Positions 1 to 6,378 of a stretch of 8,154 nt of DNA are shown piece by piece. Location of the stretch: the NCBI GenBank assembly GCA_947630585.1, contig CANRIE010000028.1, positions 1-8,154 on the forward strand, read 5' to 3'. This DNA is from an uncultured Bacilli bacterium (GTDB lineage Bacteria; Bacillota_I; Bacilli_A; RF39; UBA660). Made by a program: the position numbers and the translations under genes. Numbering within the stretch: position 1 is the stretch's first letter; every line of letters starts with the position of its first letter. The notes beneath the pieces are model-generated. The model saw only the letters and a program-made list of their open reading frames with translations. It did not search any database and was not told the origin of the DNA.

Positions 1-392
1 ATCTTTTCATTATAATTTTTTACAGTTTTCTTATGTGCTAATGGTGATATTATATCATCACCAGTAAAAGCTTTTAGCATAACATCATAGGATATATTAT
101 ACTTACCAAATACTGCTTTTTCGTAAAAATGTTCAAAATTATAATCATAATATTCATTTAAATACAATTCTTCTAATTCATTTATTAAATTATCGTTTTT
201 TTTGTTAGGGTTTGGTTTGCCACGATTACCATGAATAAATCCCTTTTGACCCAATTCTTTATAAATTTTTTTTAATCTGTCAATTTGCCTAATATTTAAT
301 TTTAATTCACTAGCAGCTTCTTTTCTAGTTAATTCCCCTGCAATAACTCTTTTTATTGTTTCATATTTTTTTCTTTCATTGTCACTTAACAT
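1..392 (-). CDS. IS1202/ISNCY-type transposase, N-terminal part (runs off left edge)
   Basis: This frame is open from an ATG at 392 to the window edge and gives 130 residues without a stop. The start is supported by AAGGAG at 401-406, eight bases upstream. Residues about 8-46 form a helix-turn-helix region (ELTRKEAASELKLNIRQIDR, then LKKIYKELG). It is followed by the basic HGNRGKPNPNKK linker and by YYDYNFEHFYEK and SPLAHKKT blocks. That order matches, from memory, the N-terminal DNA-binding part of IS1202/ISDol1-like (ISNCY) transposases. The DDE integrase-fold catalytic domain would lie beyond the left edge, so activity cannot be judged. The role would be binding the element's ends and catalysing transposition. 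The repeats at 441-536, between this gene and the element end, are plausible binding sites. I am confident of a transposase and moderately confident of the family. Confidence 0.82.
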   Translation of the reverse strand, partial: MLSDNERKKYETIKRVIAGELTRKEAASELKLNIRQIDRLKKIYKELGQKGFIHGNRGKPNPNKKNDNLINELEELYLNEYYDYNFEHFYEKAVFGKYNISYDVMLKAFTGDDIISPLAHKKTVKNYNEK

Positions 393-440
393 TTAAAAAA
401 CTCCTTCATCATAAATGACAATGACCTATTTTATAATATA

Positions 441-536
441 ATAGGGACATTTTCACTAATTATTGTTTATTTTTTTGTTTATTAATTGATAGAGACATTT
501 TCACTAATTATTCATTTTTTTAATAGAGACATTTTT
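441..536. repeat. Three direct repeats at the IS end (putative transposase-binding sites)
   Basis: Copies at 441-464 and 489-512 match at 23 of 24 positions, sharing GACATTTTCACTAATTATT after ATAGGG or ATAGAG. A third copy, ATAGAGACATTTTT, starts at 523 and diverges after about 14 bases. Starts are 48 and 34 bp apart. The copies lie between the transposase start and the presumed element end, all in one orientation. Multiple GACATTTT-type sites inside the ends are typical of several IS groups, where they bind the transposase HTH domain. The binding role is inference. Confidence 0.75.
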
Positions 537-568
537 AAAAATTTTTCACAATTTTTTTTGTTTTTTAG

Positions 569-598
569 TTGACAATAAATACTTAGTTATAGTATCAT
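569..598 (+). promoter_or_regulatory. Promoter for the 621-1187 gene
   Basis: A perfect -35 TTGACA (569-574) is followed after 18 bp by TATCAT (593-598), a five-of-six match to the -10 consensus. This would start transcription near 605, immediately before the Shine-Dalgarno site at 608-614. An alternative -10, TATAGT at 588-593, leaves only a 13 bp spacer and is less likely. If the insertion sequence ends at 574, its last six bases supply the -35 box. Confidence 0.6.
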
Positions 599-607
599 TA
601 GTATAGT

Positions 608-614
608 AAAGGAG
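608..614 (+). promoter_or_regulatory. Ribosome binding site deciding the ATG start at 621
   Basis: AAAGGAG sits six bases before ATG at 621. An in-frame TTG at 615 directly abuts the AAAGGAG, leaving no spacer, so it cannot use this site. The ATG is therefore the start. Confidence 0.85.
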
Positions 615-620
615 TTGAAA

Positions 621-1187
621 ATGAACAATAATCAATTTGGTATGAATTCAACCAATAATCAAATGAATTCAAATAATTTTAGTACAAATATGAATACTCA
701 ATCAACAATGCCAGTTAATAATAATTCTAAAAAAGGAGATAAAAAGACAAAATTAATTATTATAATTGTTGCTTTAATAATAATTATACCTATACTTGGA
801 ATTTTAATAAGCAAATTTATGGTTGGTAGTATTTTTAATGATACTACTAAAAAAGTTTTTGTTGATGATGCTAATATTATCTTAGATACTGCACATATGT
901 TAGTTACTAACGATTTTAGTAATTTTCTTGAAGAAACTTCATACGCACCTAAATGTCAAACTGGAGGAGATGAAACTACTATACCTTTTTCTAATTTTAC
1001 TGAAATAACTAATTTTACTATTAATTATAATGAAGATTCGTTTGTTAAAGTTAAATCTATAGATAATGATACTGGAATTTGTAATTATGAATATTATATT
1101 TATTTAACTGATGGAACTTACTCAATAGGAACAACAAGCAATCCTGTTTCTGAAAATGATCTAACTATTAAATCAGTAAAGAAATAA
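621..1187 (+). CDS. Small single-pass membrane protein with Asn/Gln-rich N-terminus, function unknown
   Basis: This 188-residue protein is not one I recognise. Residues 1-36 are rich in Asn, Gln, Ser, Thr and Met, with a 21-bp near-repeat in the DNA (ATGAATTCAA at 642 and 663) that encodes MNS-N/T units. A Lys-rich stretch (KKGDKKTK) precedes one hydrophobic segment at about 45-68. By the positive-inside rule the N-terminus is cytoplasmic and residues 70-188 are outside. The outer domain is acidic and polar, with a possible helix (about 75-100) and then probable strands. It has just two cysteines, C112 and C154, which could form a disulfide. There is no signal-peptidase site, lipobox, prepilin peptidase motif or LPxTG motif. 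Small proteins built as 'Asn/Gln tail plus TM plus short outer domain' occur widely in low-GC gut Bacillota, so it may be a lineage-specific envelope protein. It is monocistronic, with its own promoter and a terminator directly downstream. Confidence 0.85.
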   Translation: MNNNQFGMNSTNNQMNSNNFSTNMNTQSTMPVNNNSKKGDKKTKLIIIIVALIIIIPILGILISKFMVGSIFNDTTKKVFVDDANIILDTAHMLVTNDFSNFLEETSYAPKCQTGGDETTIPFSNFTEITNFTINYNEDSFVKVKSIDNDTGICNYEYYIYLTDGTYSIGTTSNPVSENDLTIKSVKK

Positions 1188-1202
1188 TTTATTTTAAATA
1201 TT

Positions 1203-1250
1203 AAAAGGACTGTTGAATAATTAAATGCCTAATTATCCAATAGTCTTTTA
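1203..1250. terminator. Bidirectional intrinsic terminator between convergent genes
   Basis: GACTGTTGAATAATTA (1208-1223) pairs with TAATTATCCAATAGTC (1230-1245), with one G-U pair and one mismatch in 16, around a six-base loop. The stem is followed by TTTTATTAT on the plus strand. On the minus strand it is followed by a CCTTTT stretch, because the plus strand has AAAAGG before the stem. It ends the 621-1187 transcript and probably also the minus-strand transcript from the kinase gene, which stops at 1319. Confidence 0.82.
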
Positions 1251-1318
1251 TTATCAGAATCAACGAAAATCAAGATATAATGATTTTAAAGATGTAGTTC
1301 AAATAATTCTATACAAAG

Positions 1319-2530
1319 TTATTTAAAATATTTAATAATAAACTTAGTTCCATTCTCATCTGATGTAACTAAAATAACTCCATTATCTTCTTCAATTATT
1401 CTTTTTGCTAAAGCAAGTCCTATTCCTATACTATCTTCTTTTGAATTTTCACTTTTATAAAATCTTTCAAATATATGTTTAATATCTTTTTTAGAAATAC
1501 CACTGCCATAATCTTTTATTTCAATTATAATATAAACATTATTTTCACTATAGTTAATTTCTATTCTTTCATTATCTTTAGAATGCTCAATCGAATTTTT
1601 AATAATATTCGTTAAAGCTTCAATCTCCCATTTAACATCACATTTTAATTTTATATCAATATTTCCCTTAACATCAATTTTAATATTTCTTAAATCACAA
1701 AGAATAGAAACATTTTTAATACTTTCATTAATTATATCTTTAACAATTGCATCCTTCCTAATAAAATTAATAGTATTACTATCAAACTTTGATAACTTTA
1801 AGATAGCTTGAACTAAAAAATTAATGTTCATAACTTCTCTTTTGATATCTCTTATAAAGTCATTTCTAGTTTCAGTATCCATATCTATATCATCAATTAA
1901 ATTATCTAAAATTACTAAAATACTTGTTAAAGGGGTTTTTAATTGATGAGAGATATCTTCTAATGATTTCTTTAAATTTAACTTATCTTCTTGAGAATTA
2001 AGAGAGGCTTCTTTTAACATAATCGTCGTTTTATAAATCTCGGTTTTTAAAATTGATAATTCATCTTCTGAAATACTATCAATATTAAGTTCATAATTTC
2101 TTTTATTTAATTCTTCTAAATAATTACTAATTTCTAAAACTTCTTTATCTCTATTTTTAGTATAACTTATAAATATTATAATTAAACTTATAATTTCTAA
2201 TAGAAATATAATACTATTAATAGTTAAAAAGATTGGATATATATTTTGATTTTTAATAATAACTGATTTATCATTTAAATTTAAACTATATTTTGTTAAT
2301 ATCTCTGATTCTTTATCATCACTACTATTTAATATTTCTATAATTTCAGATTCACTTATACTTGGATATTCTTCTTGCAAAACTTCTAAAATACTTCCTA
2401 TTTTATTATTAAAATTCTTGGTATATGTATGATATTCATATATATTTAAAACAATCATTATAATAGTTAAAATAATTCCTACTATTAAAACTTTTATTAA
2501 ACATTTTTTTAATTTTATTTTATTTTTCAT
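1319..2530 (-). CDS. Two-component sensor histidine kinase (two TM, VanS/BceS-like class)
   Basis: This is a membrane histidine kinase of 403 residues. It has TM helices at about 11-33 and 97-122, which enclose an outer loop of about 65 residues with more Asp/Glu (11) than Lys (6). A charged linker (about 123-190, with the block DELSILKTEIYKTTIMLKE) leads to the H-box DISHQLKTPLTS with phospho-acceptor H195. The ATPase domain has the N-box NIIKNSIEHS (about 308-317), G1 DYGSG (340-344), F-box IFERFYKSE and G2 GIGLALAK (about 369-376). All catalytic motifs are intact. The linker-plus-DISHQLKTPLTS arrangement is familiar from Bacillota kinases encoded beside FtsX-type ABC transporters. No separate HAMP or PAS domain is obvious. 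ATG at 2530 is chosen. A TTG one codon upstream (2533) is possible, but neither has a strong Shine-Dalgarno. The gene overlaps the regulator gene by 11 bp, suggesting translational coupling. It should autophosphorylate and pass phosphate to the adjacent regulator. Confidence 0.93.
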   Translation of the reverse strand: MKNKIKLKKCLIKVLIVGIILTIIMIVLNIYEYHTYTKNFNNKIGSILEVLQEEYPSISESEIIEILNSSDDKESEILTKYSLNLNDKSVIIKNQNIYPIFLTINSIIFLLEIISLIIIFISYTKNRDKEVLEISNYLEELNKRNYELNIDSISEDELSILKTEIYKTTIMLKEASLNSQEDKLNLKKSLEDISHQLKTPLTSILVILDNLIDDIDMDTETRNDFIRDIKREVMNINFLVQAILKLSKFDSNTINFIRKDAIVKDIINESIKNVSILCDLRNIKIDVKGNIDIKLKCDVKWEIEALTNIIKNSIEHSKDNERIEINYSENNVYIIIEIKDYGSGISKKDIKHIFERFYKSENSKEDSIGIGLALAKRIIEEDNGVILVTSDENGTKFIIKYFK

Positions 2531-3173
2531 CAATTCTATACCCTATACCTTTAATGGTAATTATAATATCATTACCAATTTTTTCTCTTATTCTTTTAAA
2601 GTAAACTGTAACTGTATGATCATCTACATAGTTTCCTGTCCATTCCCATATTTTATCAAGAATTGTATTTCTAGTTACAACTTTATTGATATTTATAAAT
2701 AATAAATTAACAAGTTTTAGTTCTAAAGCCGTAAGTTCAATAGGAATATTTTCTTTAGTTAAAATTAATTTATCCATATCAAACGTGATATCTTGGCATT
2801 TTATTATACTTTGTTTTTTATTTCGCATAATAATTTTATTAATTCTAGCAAGTAATTCTTTCGTACTAAAGGGTTTAGTTAGATAGTCTTCCGCGATATT
2901 CAAGCCTTCTACAATTGTTTCTTCTTCATCATTAGCACTTAGAAAAATCGTTGGTATTTGTAAATCTTTTATTACTTCTTTATATAGTTTAAGTCCATCT
3001 CCATCAGGTAAAGTTATATCTAAAATAATTAAATCAAGATTTTTATTCTCTTTTAAATAAGTTTTAGTATCTTTAATATTAGTTTTACTTATTAAGTTAT
3101 AGTTATTTTTAAGTAAAGAATAAGTAAGTCCTTTAATAATTCCTTCATTATCTTCAATTAATAGAATATTCAT
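2520..3173 (-). CDS. OmpR/PhoB-family response regulator
   Basis: This 217-residue regulator has an N-terminal receiver domain (1-118) and a C-terminal winged helix (about 124-215). Receiver residues are complete: acidic pair E7/D8, phospho-acceptor D52 in LIILDITLP, S79 and K100 in YLTKPF. The winged-helix part has the usual ELTALELKLVNLL, a recognition helix region DDHTVTVYFKRIREKIG and the closing GIGYRI wing. AAAGGAG (3179-3185) lies five bases from the ATG. It is translated just before, and overlapping with, the kinase gene, so the two form a pair. As an OmpR-type factor it should bind direct repeats about 11 bp apart. Such a pair is found at the ABC transporter promoter (7087-7108). A weak hairpin with a T-run lies immediately upstream of its ribosome site. 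Confidence 0.95.
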   Translation of the reverse strand: MNILLIEDNEGIIKGLTYSLLKNNYNLISKTNIKDTKTYLKENKNLDLIILDITLPDGDGLKLYKEVIKDLQIPTIFLSANDEEETIVEGLNIAEDYLTKPFSTKELLARINKIIMRNKKQSIIKCQDITFDMDKLILTKENIPIELTALELKLVNLLFININKVVTRNTILDKIWEWTGNYVDDHTVTVYFKRIREKIGNDIIITIKGIGYRIDEK

Positions 3174-3187
3174 ATTCTCTCCTTTTG

Positions 3188-3211
3188 AAAAAAGATGACT
3201 TATATCATCTT
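3188..3211 (-). terminator. Weak terminator or attenuator between the 160-residue gene and the response regulator
   Basis: On the minus strand AAGATGA (3211-3205) and TCATCTT (3198-3192) form a seven-pair stem around a six-base loop, TATAAG. The last two T of the stem continue into a run of six T in all (3193-3188). The stop codon of the upstream gene (3212-3210) overlaps the base of the stem, so a ribosome finishing that gene would cover part of it. The stem is AT-rich and short, so partial readthrough is likely. The response regulator has no obvious promoter of its own in the 36-bp gap. Confidence 0.5.
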
Positions 3212-3692
3212 ATTTTAGTTTTTTTTGAAAACTTGGTAATTCTAAATCTAAACTATCATTTTCTTTCGTCAAGTATTCATTTTGAGGATTAATTTGTCCA
3301 TCGTGAAAATCTTTTTGGAATATTAACTTCCGGCAGCAACCACAAAAGTATACATCAAGTCCGGGAACTTGTTTAATATCATGACCAAATATATTACATA
3401 AGCTACTTCTTAAAGATAATAGATATTCAATATATTGTTGCATTACATCAACATCATGACCTTTTAATCCTCTTATTTTCTCACGACATTTGTCAACTTC
3501 ACTTTCAATTAAAGCAAGTTTCTTTTCTCTTTCCTCAGTAATCAATTTTATTCTTGCTTCTCTTTTTAAATTAAATAGTTCTCGCATTCTTTTAAGTTCA
3601 GTTTCTTTTTCTCTTAAGGCCTGAGCTTCCTTAAAGCATTCTTGCATTTCTCTTTTAAAATCATCATCTAATAAATTAACATTATCTTGCAT
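3210..3692 (-). CDS. Coiled-coil protein with putative Cys/His zinc site, function unknown
   Basis: This 160-residue soluble protein is not one I recognise. Residues about 10-76 are almost entirely charged heptad-like helix (Glu, Lys, Arg, Leu), predicted to be a coiled coil. After a helical linker (81-98) comes a probable metal site: C99-x4-H104-x12-C117-x2-C120, with an extra C119 in the sequence YFCGCCRKLIF. This resembles a zinc-ribbon or treble-clef knuckle. The tail (about 125-160) is polar and ends in Lys. There is no signal peptide or TM segment, so it is cytoplasmic. The start at 3692 has AAAGGAG (3701-3707) eight bases upstream. An ATG at 3696 is in another frame. It lies between the transporter and its two-component genes and has its own strong promoter. 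That suggests, without proving, a role in signalling or regulation for the module. Coiled coil plus zinc superficially recalls DksA/TraR, but the ligand spacing differs and I do not assign it there. Confidence 0.88.
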   Translation of the reverse strand: MQDNVNLLDDDFKREMQECFKEAQALREKETELKRMRELFNLKREARIKLITEEREKKLALIESEVDKCREKIRGLKGHDVDVMQQYIEYLLSLRSSLCNIFGHDIKQVPGLDVYFCGCCRKLIFQKDFHDGQINPQNEYLTKENDSLDLELPSFQKKLK

Positions 3693-3715
3693 ACATTACT
3701 CTCCTTTAGGTCCTT

Positions 3716-3744
3716 ATTATAGAATAACTTGTAATTAAAGTCAA
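3716..3744 (-). promoter_or_regulatory. Near-consensus promoter for the 160-residue coiled-coil/zinc gene
   Basis: On the minus strand TTGACT (3744-3739) is followed by exactly 17 bp and a perfect TATAAT (3721-3716). Transcription would start near 3709, just before AAAGGAG at 3707-3701. The -35 box directly abuts the permease stop codon (3747-3745). No terminator separates the permease from this gene, so readthrough from the transporter operon is also possible. Confidence 0.8.
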
Positions 3745-6378
3745 TTAGATATTTTCATTTCTAATAGTTTCAATTGTGTTTTGTTTATTGATTTTAGAAA
3801 TTGAGTAACGCATGATTAAAGTAATTAAGATAAATACTACTAAAATTGAGATTATAATAGCAAGAATTGGAGGTGTATAGTAAGGTACTTCTTCTCTTAA
3901 TAAGAAATAGATTAAATAAGATAGAATTAAGCCAATTGGAATTCCCCATAATAAGGATTTTAAACCCATGAAAACAGTTTCAAGTCTTATCATTCGTTTA
4001 AATTCATGAGATGTCATTCCAATTGATTTTAACATAGCAAATTCACCTTGCCTTAAATTCATATTTGTTGTAATCGTATTAAAGATATTAGTAATTCCAA
4101 TTAAGGAAATAACAATAATAAATCCATATAAGAAGATACCTACTAAAGTAAAGAGATTTTTTACCATTCGATTATTTTCTTCAATATTATTAACATTATA
4201 ACTTTCACTTTTTAGTAATTCATCAATATCATCCTGTAGTTTATTAGCATTACTAGATTGATAAAGAAACTCTAAATTTCTTATCTTACTATATTTAGCA
4301 AATAATTCATCACTAACAATTAATTTATTTCCATTATCGTTTTTTAATCCAAAAGGATTTTTACTAGTTAAATAACCAATTTCTAATTCAATATTTTTAT
4401 CATTTTTAGGATAGTCTAATTCCCCCTTTAATTTATCGCCGATTTGATAATCAAAGGTTCGCATGAATCTATATGTATATTTATTATCATTAATGTATTT
4501 TCCAACTCTATTATAATCAATCAGAATTGCTTTATCTTTCATCTCTTCATAATCTAAACCTAATGATTTAAGATATTTTTTATATTGGTAATCACCTATT
4601 CTATAAATTTGAATATAAGTTGTTTGAGATACATCACTTGCCTTTAAACCTTGAAACTCAAGATATTCAGGATTGTATTTAGTATCTTGGTTACTTAATG
4701 TATCATTTTCAATAACCGCATAATCAAGAATGTTATCTAAAGTTGTTGTTTCCATAAATTTATCATATAGTTCTTGGTTATCATTGATGTTATTAGATAA
4801 AAGAACAATGTTATATTCACTTATATTAAGTTCATCTTCAACCGTTGATAAAGTCATAGTCATAAAACTTGATAAGGCAATGAAGATAAAAACGGAAACA
4901 ATTATCGATATTACGGTGGTTCGATATTTTTTCTTATTTCGTTTTAGATTTTTATAAGATATTTCTCCTCCAATTCCAAATATTTTATTGATAATTCTTG
5001 GTGTTTTTAACTTTTTAGCATTTAGTTTAATATTCGCACTATTTCTAATTGAATCAATTGGAGATATTTTAGATGCTCTTCTAGCACTTCTAAAGGCTGA
5101 AAAGTAAATCGTGATAATTCCAAGGATTATAGCACTTACTAAGGCTATCCAAGAAAAATCAAAATGAAGGATTAAATTGTCTCTTAATGTTCCTGAAAGT
5201 AAATTATTACTTATAATAATTAAGATAAATGATGCAAGAAAACCTGAAATTAAACCAAGTGGAATTCCAATTAAACCTAGAATAGTTGCTTCATAAAAAA
5301 CATTTTTCTTAATTTGCTTTTTCGTTGCCCCAACACTTCTTAACATTCCATATTGTTTAGTTTTTTCTGTTATTGAGATATCAAAACTGTTTTTAATACA
5401 GAAAACGGATGTAAAAACAATAATTATCATAACAACTACTAAAACATAACTAAGTCCTTCAATACCACTAGCACTAATAGGGTCATTATCAAGGTCAATT
5501 AAATAGTTATTAAGGTAATGTTTAAATCTTGCATTCTTCATCTCCTCATCATATCGTTCTAAAGTTTCATGAAACATATTACCCTTTTGAACATCTTCAA
5601 AAAGTTCTGCATCAACTCCTAATAAATTAGCCGTTAATCTATAAGCATTCTTAATACCATCTTTCGAAAACTCTGCATATAAGTTAACATCACCTCTTAT
5701 ATCTTGTTCTTTAATATAAGTTATAAAAGTATAACCTGGGGCTGAATAATCTTCCATACTATAGGCTGGTCTTTCAATCGTTCCAACAATTTTATAAGTT
5801 TTTGTTTTAGTATCAATTATTTGTTCGATAAATTCTTCTTCGTTATCTTCATTAATAATAAATCTATCATTTTGAGTTAACACAGTTCCATCTTCAAGAA
5901 CTCTGGTTCCGACATTTAATGTAATTTCATCCCCAACATTTAAAGTCACTCTCCCATTTGTTCTTAAATGACTTGGAATAACTATTTCATCTTCTTTTTC
6001 TGGAAACCTTCCATCTATTAAATTAATAGCTAAGTTCTTTAATGAAGAAGATGGTAAAGCTAAAATATAAGCATAAGGTTTATAATCATTCTTAGAAGGA
6101 ATTTTAGCATACCCTATTTCTTTAGTTGGATATAAATTTTTAATTTCTCGGTTGTTTTTAAATATTCTAATTTCATCTTCATTTACGTTATAAAAAGCCG
6201 CATGAAAATTTCCTTGTTGTTGTTTTTCATAATCAATTAAGGAACTAACTGCACTAGCATACATTGAAGCAACTGCCGTAATTAAAGCAACTGATAACAT
6301 AATTCCAATAATGGTTACAATAGTCCTTTTTTTATTTAACTTTAAGTTTTTGATAGTAAGTTTATTAAGTAAATTCAT
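3745..6378 (-). CDS. ABC transporter permease, double FtsX/MacB-type, 877 residues
   Basis: This is a membrane subunit of a type VII (MacB/FtsX-like) ABC system with two homologous halves. Half one has TM1 at about 19-45, an outer domain at 46-308, then TM2 (309-331), TM3 (362-390) and TM4 (406-428). Half two has TM5 (487-510), an outer domain at 511-739, then TM6 (740-764), TM7 (800-827) and TM8 (836-857). The duplication is visible in paired motifs: LRSVGATKKQIKK (346-358) with LKSIGMTSHEFKR (783-795), and GIPLGLISG (371-379) with GIPIGLILS (812-820). These follow TM2 and TM6, as in FtsX domains. Such proteins use ATP-driven mechanotransmission to act on substrates outside the membrane, commonly antimicrobial peptides, lipids or lipoproteins. 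The layout differs from classical BceB (ten TM, about 650 residues, one large outer domain). The ATG lies in an ATGA overlap with the ATPase stop and has only a weak GGTGA, indicating translational coupling. The substrate is unknown. Confidence 0.94.
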   Translation of the reverse strand: MNLLNKLTIKNLKLNKKRTIVTIIGIMLSVALITAVASMYASAVSSLIDYEKQQQGNFHAAFYNVNEDEIRIFKNNREIKNLYPTKEIGYAKIPSKNDYKPYAYILALPSSSLKNLAINLIDGRFPEKEDEIVIPSHLRTNGRVTLNVGDEITLNVGTRVLEDGTVLTQNDRFIINEDNEEEFIEQIIDTKTKTYKIVGTIERPAYSMEDYSAPGYTFITYIKEQDIRGDVNLYAEFSKDGIKNAYRLTANLLGVDAELFEDVQKGNMFHETLERYDEEMKNARFKHYLNNYLIDLDNDPISASGIEGLSYVLVVVMIIIVFTSVFCIKNSFDISITEKTKQYGMLRSVGATKKQIKKNVFYEATILGLIGIPLGLISGFLASFILIIISNNLLSGTLRDNLILHFDFSWIALVSAIILGIITIYFSAFRSARRASKISPIDSIRNSANIKLNAKKLKTPRIINKIFGIGGEISYKNLKRNKKKYRTTVISIIVSVFIFIALSSFMTMTLSTVEDELNISEYNIVLLSNNINDNQELYDKFMETTTLDNILDYAVIENDTLSNQDTKYNPEYLEFQGLKASDVSQTTYIQIYRIGDYQYKKYLKSLGLDYEEMKDKAILIDYNRVGKYINDNKYTYRFMRTFDYQIGDKLKGELDYPKNDKNIELEIGYLTSKNPFGLKNDNGNKLIVSDELFAKYSKIRNLEFLYQSSNANKLQDDIDELLKSESYNVNNIEENNRMVKNLFTLVGIFLYGFIIVISLIGITNIFNTITTNMNLRQGEFAMLKSIGMTSHEFKRMIRLETVFMGLKSLLWGIPIGLILSYLIYFLLREEVPYYTPPILAIIISILVVFILITLIMRYSISKINKQNTIETIRNENI

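Larger units (their letters stand above)
1..574 (-). mobile_element. Right end of an IS1202/ISNCY-like insertion sequence (partial)
   Basis: The left part of the window is the transposase-start end of an insertion sequence whose other end is off-window. Read on the transposase strand, there are two candidate termini beginning TGTC: one at 531 (TGTCTCTATT) and one at 574 (TGTCAACTAA). The first coincides with the outermost copy of the internal repeat. The second would include the TTGACA at 569-574. The boundary cannot be fixed without the other inverted repeat or the target duplication. An inverted repeat, CCTATT (425-430) and AATAGG (440-445), lies just upstream of the transposase ribosome site and could mark its promoter or operator region. 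Confidence 0.65.

Noticed and set aside
615..620. TTG start two codons before the ATG at 621
   Set aside because: It touches the AAAGGAG with no spacing, so the ribosome could not use it. The ATG has normal spacing.
2686..2886. Open frame on the plus strand opposite the response regulator gene
   Set aside because: It lies wholly antisense to a well-supported regulator, has no Shine-Dalgarno support that I can see, and shows no family resemblance.
3192..3211. Reading the hairpin as a regulator operator for the two-component genes
   Set aside because: It is an inverted repeat followed by a T-run, with no direct repeats like those at the transporter promoter. A transcription-termination role fits better.
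4730..4957. Open frame on the plus strand opposite the permease gene
   Set aside because: It is antisense to the permease. Its hydrophobic look is a by-product of the complementary codons of a membrane protein.
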